Assembly (NCBI RefSeq): GCF_000699445.3
Contig: NC_067197.1
Location: 10,484,152-10,548,151 of the forward strand
Source of the DNA: Schistosoma haematobium
Lineage: Eukaryota; Platyhelminthes; Trematoda; Strigeidida; Schistosomatidae
Reading direction: 5' to 3'
DNA: 64,000 nucleotides
Both the position numbers and the translations under genes were made by a program. Below are positions 24,901 to 36,900 of the stretch, piece by piece; the stretch's first letter is position 1, and each line of letters begins with the position of its first letter. The notes beneath the pieces were generated by a model. It was not told where the DNA came from and did no database searches. It saw nothing but the letters and a program-made list of their open reading frames with translations.

Positions 24901-27900
24901 CTTCTTCTGAACATATCAATCAAGTTTCAGATGCTCGATAATAGTGCCTTCAGCAGAAGATTTGAAGATATCGACGTGATGTCCTGTATCCAAGATATGT
25001 TTTGTAGTTGATCTGTTTAAAGTAGTTCTTTCTCTAAATCGAAGGCTTTTTGGAACATATCCAAAAAAACTCAGATATTCCTACTTTTCCTTTCGGTCAA
25101 TGTAGCTGCTGTGGGAGTTTCATGTAAATTTATAGATACAGTTGTCGGTAATATAAAGGTTTGCTTGTAGATAAGTAATAGTTCTTTGAGTTCTGACACT
25201 AGTAAAGGTAAGAGATTACAATCCTGACAAATTATATCAATGGTTTCAAGAAGTAGTATTTTAGTGAACCAATATGTTACATTAAGAGAAACCATGGACA
25301 TACCAGCAACATTCAGCAAATTGGGTTGAATCTCTTAATGTATATGTTACCAATCTCTGTTGGACTAGTTCTGGCTTATCAGCTTGTCAGCATTCAACTT
25401 TATGAACCAGAACATTTTCATCCTTATTCATTGGATGTAAATTTTTTATCTAGTCAAATGAATTTTCGAACGGAGTCCTTGTATTAATCTCATATGAACT
25501 TGTTTTTGTCATGTGAAATTTTAGTCATAGTAATAAGGCTTCTGTTTCTATATTATTAAGCTTCATAGTTGATAAGTTATAAATAAACTTCAAAATGGTT
25601 TTCCGAGAACCCTACATATAGTTGTTCTGTTATCAGAGTTCTCGATAGAGATTTATGGAAGTTCTTCCTAACCTTGATTTAAAGATTATGGATAACCTTG
25701 ATAAATTTTATCCGACATACGATTTTTACGTCATTAAACACCTTATCTAAAGCACTGGGCTCACCCTTCAGTTAAATAATAAGTAAATTTGTTAATTCAA
25801 TATGAGATTTTGTGATACATTGGAAAACTTCAAGCGAAGGCGGTAGTTTTGTTATTTTCAAATATCATAGGTCTTAAGCAGCTGAAGATTACCAAACAAA
25901 ATAAAATGAATTCATATCATTCTGTCCAAATATTTTTCTTGCTCTCTTCAAATCAGGGTTTTCTTGAAAATCAAATTAACATGCCTTAAGACATGTCTTC
26001 ATTAGATTAGAATACAAATAAATCTTATTATATGTTCGAGTTCATCAGATTTGACAATATCTAATTTACTACACAACCTTCATAAATCTTATCTTTTAGT
26101 AATGAGAAATTTATAGTTTGCATGTCACTTAACCATATGTAAACTTGTAAGGTAGAGTTTAATTTGAATGAATTAGATTAAGTGGTTTAGAAATAAGAGG
26201 TGTCTATTTTTAAAATGTACTTATCAATGAAGAGTGGACTCACTTCATGCTGTTGTTAGTCCAGTGTTTGGATATTGATAATGTGTAAGATGATTACATA
26301 ATAGTAATAATAATAATCTACATAATAATCTACATCTCAGTCCTACAGGAGGTCAGTCACGGCTCGGATAGCTCAGTGGTAACGTCTCTGACTGTGAAGC
26401 TGGGTGACACGAGGTCGAATCCGCCAGGGAGCACCAGTTCCCTCAAGATTACAGGTACACCTTGCTGACGAGTGCCAAGTAGCACGAAACCCGGGTCCAG
26501 GGTTTCCTGTTGACTACCTCCAACCACCATCTAAATAATCTAGAATTCGATACATTTCATGTTAATTTATGGTTTCAAAGTAAGTACTTTTCTTAAAAGG
26601 TAGAATTCAATCTTGTGGTTTAGTCATTTGCCCCACTACAATGGATTAGAAAATTTATTACTAGAGAAAGTATAAGCGTAACATTCATGTAAGAGATTTT
26701 ACAGTATCTAAGTTAATTCCTTCATAAAAAATATGAATTTTAAGCATTTTATTAAAAAGTCAGTATCTAGCATTTCATATTCATTATTGACATTAGGCAA
26801 GTTTTACTTACTTTATCCCGATATACCTATTTGATCTAGACCTTCACAAATACAAAATCTTTTTTTTCCAACTTAATATGAAACTAATTATCATTTATCT
26901 TTGTTACCTTCGTAACAATTTTAAAAAATTTGCTTTTATATTGTTTACATTAGGTGTATATTTAGTGTATTTATATTGTCTTATGTATTTTATTGATCAC
27001 AAAACAACTCTAAGTTGATGATACTCATTAAAAACAGTAAATGAATACATATACATAAAATTTATAAACAATTTTAATAGTTAAGATCATGAGTTAAATG
27101 AAACTAAACCATCATGAGAAACCTGGAAGGACTGAACGACCGTTTCGTCATATTGTGGGACTCCTCAGCAGTTCACATCCACGATTCCGCCTTGCAACAT
27201 TCGAACCCACGACATATCAGTCTCGCGCGCAAACGTTTACCATCTAGACCACTAATCAGGCATCCAACACTGTTAATATCTAACTTTAACTAATCCACGA
27301 AATTGAGCGACACATCCACCATTGTCATCAGTGAGTTATTATCTCACAACAGACCCGGTTGAATTCCACTGTTCACTGCTTCTCACTAGAACTCCAGGAA
27401 ATACCTCTTGAAGTCAGTCATTAGTGAACATATGTTAATTAATATCAAAAGGGTTTTGTGGTGGTCTAGCTCCAATTAACTCATGATCTTAACTATTAAA
27501 ATTCCTATAATATCCTCGAAACCCCTTCTCACAATATATAATTTACTTAGCAGAAAAGATATACACAGAATTATTAAGTACATGTAATGTAATGATAGTA
27601 AAACAAACAAACGAAATCCAAATCAAACTCTGAAATAATATTAAATGGATTAGAAAATGATGTAGGTTTATCAAAAAACAAATTTAAAACTGAAACCTAT
27701 GGGAAAAAGAAATATTACTGTAATCTTAATGAAGTTTTGTTCTTTGAACTGGATAGTTTAGTTTTAGAGGTTTCGTTGTTCTTCTGAATGACATCATCTA
27801 CTTGAACTACAAATCTTCTCCATTATTTCAATTAAGAACAATTTCGTAATAAATAGATGACTGAAAAGAAATGAAAAAAACGGCAACTAAATAAAACAAA

Positions 27901-30900
27901 TAGATTAAGATGAAACATAGTAACACTAGAGAATAAGTAAATAAAACAATGAAATAGAATGTAAATTAAGTTATTTTGATAATTCAACATGGCGTTCAAC
28001 CAAAGAAAAAATATATATTTGATTTATTTAAACAAGATTAACTTTCAAACTTTTTCTTTCATTTTGGCTATTGATAAGCGAGAATTATGATTAACAATAA
28101 ATAAGTATAAACTAATAGCTTTATGCTTAGGAATATGTTAATTAACAAATTAGAAGAATCATCTGAATGTCAGTTTAAACTCTAGAGAAAAAGAAACTAT
28201 TCAATAACAAGATCAAAGATATAAATATGATTACTTGGTGAGACTATAATTTATGGACGACGTTTGAGCGATACTAAAATGACTTTGAAAGTGTTCACCT
28301 ACAAACTAGGACTAAATGAGGGTTATAAACCAGTGTGAGGAATTATAATTATAATTTACCATTGATAGTTGAGATTAGGACTTAGATTTAGGGTTTTAAT
28401 CACGAACCGACATCAGCTATAATGCCAAAACTCTATTTAGCCAAATGGATGAGTAAATTTTGCGCCAAAATCCCAGACGTGTTATCTTATATCTAATTGG
28501 TTAATCCATAAATGATAGTCTCGCTGAATACTTTCCGTATCTCCGAAATTATTAAATAAATAGGAAAGTTTAAATCACTATACTCTGTGTACTATTATGG
28601 CGTATTGTAGGGGCTGGTGCTATGTTAAGCCCACATAGGTTATTCTAGCCTCTGAATAGACCAATCTATTTATTCTTCACAAGCCAAAGTTTTACCCTGT
28701 TACTTATTTGTTTATTAACATTGACTGCTTTTTATATGATCATATGTGTGTTAATTACTTACACTATTCATTATGAGTCTGTGAATTATTTTTGTCTTAA
28801 TGTAAGTATTGAATCACGCTTGATTAAAAGGAGTCGGCTCACTCCCCTTCTCTATCGTACGTTATTTCGTTTTGCTTCGCTTCCTTCACTTTGTCTCTCT
28901 GATTTTCTGTTCAGATCAACGGTTGTATTCAAAATTCATTCTCATATTTGGCTTATTTTATTCCGTTAATCACTAACAAGATTTAAGTTGATGATTATAT
29001 ACGAGGGTAGCCGGAATATGTATATCAATAACGATCATCATACGATCTAATTGGAATCAGACACAGGATCACTATTTATCGATCTATGCAATTAAATAAA
29101 GCTTTCACCTATAGTAATATTTTTTAACTAGGCATAACTGAGAAATCTCACACAGGATTGTTTATTTATCAAGGTATTATTTCAATAGTTGTTATAATAC
29201 ATTTCAATCCTATACCTTTGACTATATTCCAGTTCTCGTCTTTCAAATTGCCTATTTTAAATTTTATAAGTAAGTTGTTTTTCAACTATCATGCATGTAG
29301 CTACAAGATTTCTTAGCACATCAGTCAAACGCAATATAATGCCTGGCGCTAATGTAAATCGGTTCAAGTTGTATAGTGGAATGAAATCCTTGGGTCAACT
29401 CCTTGTCTGGTAGTGGCAATAACAGGATTATTAGTAAAAGAAACGACTAGAGATCAATGATAAAATTTGAGAAAATATAAATTAGTGAGATGAAAAAAAC
29501 TTATGACGAATTTAAAAACATCGGGTCTAACGGAGGACTAAAAGTGATTTTTTTTATTAAGATCGTAAACCGATTGATGTTGGACCACCAGTTAAAAATC
29601 TGGAAGCACTGGATGGCCGTTTCGTCCTATTGTGGGGCTCCTCAGAAGTGCGCATCTACGATCCGGATTCCATGGTGGTCTAACATCAATCGGTTCATGA
29701 TCTCGATCGAAAACTTATTGATCTTAATAACCCTACACACTGATAAAAAGTTAAGTCACTTGGTCCATCGAGAAGGATTCTGAGTCACGTTATTCAGAGT
29801 CTCTAACCACTGGTTAAGATAATCATTTGGACCCCAACTAGATAGTCTGCACTTGCCTATTTTGGTCAGTCCAACTGTCAGTGTCCTCACAGGATGATAT
29901 CATGTATTTGCTTTGGCCGCGCCCAGATGCCTTTCAGCCTACTTCTGAATCAACCGTAGGGCGTCGAGGTAACCAATGGATGGCCTTATTTAGCACGTCC
30001 TAACCCTCTCAATCGGTAAAAATCTACTATCTCGTCAATTGTTTGCATCGCTTACCTAATATTGAATTCAAACTCAGAATTGCTTACGTAATGATCCCAA
30101 AATGTTTTTTTACCACGTACCAGCTAAGTGATCAACATGATGCTCAATGATTAATTCATTAACGTGTATGAAAGTGAACGTTCAAGATTTCCTACTAAGT
30201 TAATCAATAGAAGAATTTCAAAAAGATTTTTTTTCTATTACTCACGTTTAAATGATTATAACGTGTGACAAATAATAAATGATTCTATATGACATGAATG
30301 TAAGTAGGAAAAAAAAGGATTCCTTTGGGTTTGATCTAAAAATTAGAATAAGGAAATTCGTCTAAAAATAATATATTTTAATATACAATTTCTCAGAAGT
30401 CATTCTTCATATTTTCCGTTGAATACGTTTTGTTGTTGTTGTTGTTGTTGTTCAAAGTCTAAGATTAATTCAAACATTTTGCTTGTATATATATACAGTA
30501 TTTATATCCTTGCTGAATTAAAACATCATATGACAGGAACATTTTGATTTATTTGGAAAATGAAATTTAGAAGAAACAAAAAAACATTGAAGTTGTACAA
30601 AATGTTTTTACAAATAATTTTTTCTCTTAGTGAACACATATCATGCTTACTTACTTACTTACGCCTGTTACTCCCAATGCATCATAGGCCGCTGATCAGC
30701 ATTCTCCATTCCACTCTGTCCTGGAACTTCCTTTTCAGTTCTGTCCAATTTTTGTTCATTCTTCTCATGTCTGAACTCCGCCTGTAGCTCTTCTAGAGTT
30801 ACTGCCGGTCCCAAGCCCGGATAAAGGAGGAGGGTTGGGCATGGGGTTAGCGACCCCATCCCGTAGAAAACTAACTCGCAAAAAAAACGCTTACCAGAAA

Positions 30901-33900
30901 AAATAATTCAAACCATTTTAACTCTGCCCTGAGAGTTAGAAGGTCTTCATTTAGAAGAATTATGACGCTTCATGGTGAAAGCCGAATTCCTTCGGAAGCC
31001 ACGAGGCCGATGCCCCTTCTAACAACCAGAGCAAAAATTTTTATAGGTACATGGAACGTTAGAACAATGTGGGAAACCGGGAAGACCAGCCAAATAGCAA
31101 CGGAAATGAGGAGATACAACTTGGCAGTACTGGGAATCAGCGAAACCCACTGGACCCAAGCTGGACAGAAAAGGCTAGCTACGGGAGAGATGCTGCTATA
31201 CTCCGGTCACGAAGAGGAAAATGCTCCACACACACAGGGAGTTGCTCTTATGCTGTCCAAAGTAGCACGAAATGCACTTGTAGGATGGGAATCCCACGGA
31301 TCCAGAATCATCAAAGCATCATTCAAAACAAAGAAGGAGGGGATCTTAATGAATATTATCCAATGTTATGCACCCACCAATGATAGCAACGACGACATTA
31401 AAGATCAATTCTACGAGCGGCTGCAGTCAATCATAGAGAAATGCTCAAGAAAGGACCTCACCATTCTGATGGGAGATCTAAATGCCAAGGTCGGAATAGA
31501 CAACACTGGATATGAAGATATTATGGGACGACATGGACTGGGACAGAGGAACGAAAATGGAGAAAGATTTGCAAATTTGTGTGCATTCAACAAATTAGTC
31601 ATAGGAGGCACAATATTTCCACACAAACGTATACACAAGGCTACATGGATCTCACCGGACCACACTACAGAGAACCAGATAGACCATATTTGCATCAAAA
31701 AAATTCCGAAGGACAATGGAAGATGTGAGAACCAGGAGAGGAGCTGACGTAGCTTCAGATCACCACCTAGTTGTAGCCAATTTAAAACTGAAGCTAAAAA
31801 AGAACTGGACAAGTGGACAAACAGCAATACAAAGGTTCAATACAGCCTTCCTTCGAGATACTGACAAACTCAATGAATTCAAGATAGCTCTCAACAACAG
31901 ATTCCAAGCCTTTCAAGATCTACTGAAGGAAGAAGAAACTACCATGGAGGACAACTGGAAAGGCATCAAAGAAACATTGACTTCAACGTGTCAAGAGGTT
32001 CTGGGCCTAAAGAAACACCATCATAAGGAATGGATCTCTATAGAAACACTGGACAAGATCAAAGAAAGGAAGAACAAGAAGACAGCAATTAACAACAGCC
32101 GAACACGAGCAGAGAAAGTCCAAGCACAAGCTGAATACATAGAAGCAAACAAGCAAGTGAAGAGGAGCATTAGAGCCGACAGGAAGAAATACGTGGAAGA
32201 ATTAGCAACGACGGCAGAAAAAGCTGCTAGAGAAGGAAATATGAAACAGCTCTACGATACAACGAAGAAACTATCAGGGAAATACAGTAAACCAGAGAGG
32301 CCGGTCAAAGACAAAGAAGGCAAGCCAATCACTGAAATTCAACAACAGTGAAACAGATGGGTAGAATACTTCGAGGAACTCCTGAATAGGCCGGCTCCAA
32401 TGAATCCACCGAACATCGAAGCAGCACACACAGATCTTCCTATAGATGTCAACCCACCAACGACGGAAGAAATTAGAATGGCCGTCAGACAAATCAAGAA
32501 CGGGAAAGCAGCAGGACCCGACAACATACCAGCTGAAGCACTGAAATCAGACGTCGAAGTAACCACAAGCATGCTTTACCCTCTATTCAAAAAGATTTGG
32601 GAGGAGGAACAAGTGCCAATGGACTGGAAAGAAGGACACCTCATCAAGATTCCAAAGAAAGGAGATCTGAGCAAATGTGAAAACTACAGAGGCATTACAC
32701 TACTGTCAATACCAGGGAAAGTCTTCAACAGGGTGTTGCTGAACCGGATGAAGGATGCAGTAGATGCCCAACTTCGAGATCAACAAGCTGGATTCCGAAA
32801 GGATCGGTCGTGCACAGACCAAATTGCAACACTACGGATCATCGTCGAACAATCAGTTGAGTGGAACTCGTCACTATACATCAACTTCATTGATTATGAA
32901 AAGGCATTCGACAGTGTAGATAGGAGGACATTATGGAAAATTCTTCGACACTACGGAGTTCCCGAGAAGATTGTCAATATTATCCGGAACTCATACGACG
33001 GACTACAGTGCAAAGTAGTGCATGGAGGACAGCTGACAGATGCATTCCAAGTAAGGACCGGAGTCAGACAAGGCTGTCTACTCTCTCCATTCCTCTTTCT
33101 TCTGGTGGTCGACTGGATTATGAAGACCTCGACATCTGAAGGAAAACACGGAATACAATGGACAGCTCAGAACCAATTAGACGATCTGGACTTCGCAGAT
33201 GACCTAGCCCTCCTATCACGTACACGTGAACAGATTCAGATAAAGACAGCCAATGTAGCAGCAGTCTCTGCATCAGTAGGCCTCAGCATACACAAAGGGA
33301 AAACCAAGGTCCTCAAATTCAAAGCGGAGAACAGCAATCCAATCACCCTTGATGGCGAAACTCTGGAAGATGTAGAATCCTTCACATATCTGGGAAGCAT
33401 CGTCGATAGACATGGAGGTTCAGATGCAGACGTAAAGGCGAGGATTGGCAAAGCAAGGGCCGCATTCCTACAATTGAAGAACATATGGAACTCAAAACAA
33501 CTTTCAACCAATATCAAAGTGAGAATCTCCAATACCAACGTCAAGGCAGTTCTACTGTATGGAGCTGAAACTTGGAGAACTACAACAACCACAATCAAGA
33601 AAGTACAAGTATTTATAAATAGCTGTCTACGCAAGATACTCAACATCCATTGGCCGGATACCATCAGCAATAGCCTTCTGTGGGAGAGAACAAACCAACT
33701 TCCAGCTGAAGAGGAAATTAGGAAAAGACGATGGAAATGGATAGGACATACATTACGCAAATCGTCAAACTGCATCACGAGGCAAGCTCTAACTTGGAAT
33801 CCTGAAGGGAAGCGGAAAAGAGGAAGGCCAAAGAACACATTACGTCGGATAATAGAAGCAGATATGAAAAGGATGAATTACAACTGGAAGGAGCTGGAAA

Positions 33901-36900
33901 GGATTGCCCAGGACAGGGTTGGATGGAGAATGCTGGTGAGCGACCTATGCTCCTTCACGAGGAGTAACAGGTGTAAGTAAGTAAGTAAGTTCTCATGTCT
34001 GACTCCATTTCTCGGCGTGATGTGTTCTTTGGTCTTCCTCTTTTCCTTTGGCCTTAAGGATTCCATGTGAAGGCTTGGCTTGTGACACAGTTGGGTGATT
34101 TTCTCAATGTGTGTCCTATCCACTTCCAGCGCTTCTTCCTGATTTCTTCGTCCGCTGGGATGTGGTTTGTTCTCTTCCACAGTAGGTTGTTACTAATAGT
34201 GTCTGGCCGACGGATCTGAAATATTTTGCTATATTTAACTGGTAATAAACACTAGTATTGTGGTGCATGCTACTTATTATTGATATAAGTAGTATATGAA
34301 GCGAGTCAGGAATGTAATGTCTGGCAGCAGAAGATGGGGGAAGATCAAGAAGGGAAGAGCGGGAATAGAACGCAATTTGTACGAAAATGCAAGTACAATG
34401 AAGTCTGAGGCATTTTGAAACAACTGGTGGACATTTCGCAAATTAACGATTTGATGTATGGTTCTCAGATTTTATTGAGATGCTCTGTAATTTTATGTTA
34501 AATACATTCGATTGCTCCACCCGTATTCTGTTCACTATAGTATCTTCTGGATGATGGCTTTCGTAGTTTCCCAGGTTTCCGCCCTATAGAGTAGAATTGT
34601 CTCGACATTTGTGTTGTAAATATCATACTTGGGATTTAATATGTCAAAGATGATTGTCTTGAATGAATATTGATTTACAGAGTATAGACATTTTAAAAAA
34701 TTCAATAATATGTTAGAAGCTGTTTTTGAATATTCAGAAGAATGAAATTTAGGTTATTATTCGGCTGTTTTTTGTAGTTTTTTTCCTTTTATGATTGCAC
34801 AATTCGCTTGTTTGTGTATTTGAATAAAAACTCATACCTTTAAAATGAATTGATTTGTGTATATTGTCATTTTTAAAAAATAATGTTTTGTTCGTTCAAT
34901 TGTTCTTCGATGAATACTGATCTGTTGTCGGGTGACTGGAGTAGCAATAATTAGTTTTGAATATCAAAGGTTGATAAAATTTGTCAGAAAATTAAAAGTT
35001 TCATTTCACTATATACTTCACACTTCAATAATATCATTCATATATCTCTGATACTAAAATAAATATTAAGTCTGACATAATCAGTTATTCTTTTTATCAG
35101 CCCTTCAAGTTCCACATTTTTTGATCACTCCTTACTACATATACATATGAAGTAATCCTAATGAAATCCCAAATCGGCCTTAGCTATAGATTTTGGTTTC
35201 GTAATGATACTTCAAATTTTCAGTTATATTAACTCATCATAACTTTTTGCCCTCGTGTTAATAAGAAAGAAAAAAGTATCTGAAATGGTATAACGATGCT
35301 TGAGATAGATGTCTAGTTTGATAATCATATTAGTCAGATAACTCAGTTCATATAATAAAGTATCACTGATTTAGATCTCATTTCTACTGCTGATCAATAA
35401 AGTCGAGGCAATTTAAACAATATGTAGAAGCTTACTAAAATGACAACTAAATGTTTATTCGATATATAAGTTATCAAGTTCATACGTCTGTCATTTATTG
35501 AATGAAGTTGATAAACATCTAAAGATTGAATGAATTATCCATTTCATTTGTAGTTTCTTAGATTGACGTTTATATAAATATTAATTAGAATTTGAATGAA
35601 ACGTTTGATAAAAACTGCATTTATCTCTTTATAAGCAATGATGGATAGTGGCTAGCAGTGGAATCCAGGACGCGTTTCGTCCTATTTCGGACTCGTCAGC
35701 TGGATGTACCTGCATCTCAGAGTTGATGTTCACTCTGGAACTTGAACCCAGTACCATTCGCTTCAAACGCAATCGCGTTGTCCACTCAGCTACTGAGTCC
35801 TGATAGCCACTTGCTTGTGCAATGGGGTGAATTTAAATTCACTGAATTTAAATTCATTGCTTACAAAAAGTTTGTGAATTAAGGCAATATCGAGGCATAC
35901 GCACAGTATGCACATATGCCAATAACAGACTGATCGATTGCAGTCTTAAACCTCATTGGGAAGATACAAGCCAAACAATACCAAGTGAATGTATTTATAT
36001 CTATTTTCTTCTCATTTAACATTACATACTATCCAACTATTCTCAATCAATACATTTCGATAAGCTTAATCTACTCAAATGTACTTACAGTCTTGAAATT
36101 TAAAAAAAAAGAAGCAATTAATTTGTACTTAATTGTAGCCGAAGACTTTATTTTTATCATGGGAATTTAATGGCATTTAGATACATATGCATATACACAT
36201 AGAGAGATGTATTTCAAATATTGAACTCATCTCACATTAAAGGACTCAAATTCTTGTTGAAACGTTTATGATATTAATTTACCTGAAGAAATTCAGACCA
36301 GTTTACCGGATAAAATGTTGATATCAGTTAAATTTCAATAACTGAAGTCATTTAAAATTCACTCTTTTCATCTAATATATTCTAATAACAACTGAAGTTT
36401 GGACAGGGTTCGGGTAACTCGATTTAATGTTAACTATCAGATATAATTATGTGACCATAATTATACTCCACGTACCATTCAACCATTAAATTTAAATACG
36501 AATAACATACGCATAAATATATATCTTCATATAACATTTATGTGAATCCATTTCACATTCAACGTAGATATCAGACCCGTTATCTGAACACCAATGGTTA
36601 GTCGTGTAAAGCACAACTGATTCTGTGAACTGCATTATTTTTTAAGAACTTCGATTTCGATCATCTCCTCGAAGAAATATTTACATAACAAATATAATTT
36701 CATCTATAATATTGTGAATACTATAGCCATGTGAATTCTATTTTATTTTCATAGAACACTATTGATCTGTTCCAATGTATATCATTAATTCATATCATCA
36801 TTTATTGTACGTTAACTAACGTGGATCTGTGCAAACTGGCCAATAATAATAGAATAACAATTTTACCGATTGTAAAGTATGAAGTGAATTGTTCTGCATG

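Larger units (their letters stand above)
30775..33989 (+). mobile_element. Near-complete RTE-clade non-LTR retrotransposon (about 3.2 kb)
   Basis: The element is bounded by a 13-bp target-site duplication, TTCTCATGTCTGA. It has a GC-richer 5' UTR (30775-30961), an endonuclease-reverse transcriptase coding region (30962-33980) and a (GTAA)n tail (33975-33989). Length and layout (apurinic-like endonuclease, RT, almost no 3' UTR, short tandem tail) fit RTE elements such as those known in schistosomes. Two lesions are visible. One extra A in a run near 31699-31705 shifts the frame after the endonuclease. A TGA at 32349-32351 stands where a tryptophan is expected. It is sense to the host gene within intron 5. 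Confidence 0.93.

Noticed and set aside
26378..26421. Possible genuine tRNA gene (A and B boxes)
   Set aside because: The segment is the tRNA-like head of a repeated SINE with a hammerhead downstream and an identical plan at 39.3 kb. I could not fold a full cloverleaf with an acceptor stem and CCA context.
33236..33838. Minus-strand open frame of 200 residues
   Set aside because: Shadow of the RTE reverse transcriptase region on the plus strand; a similar shadow lies at 31411-31827.
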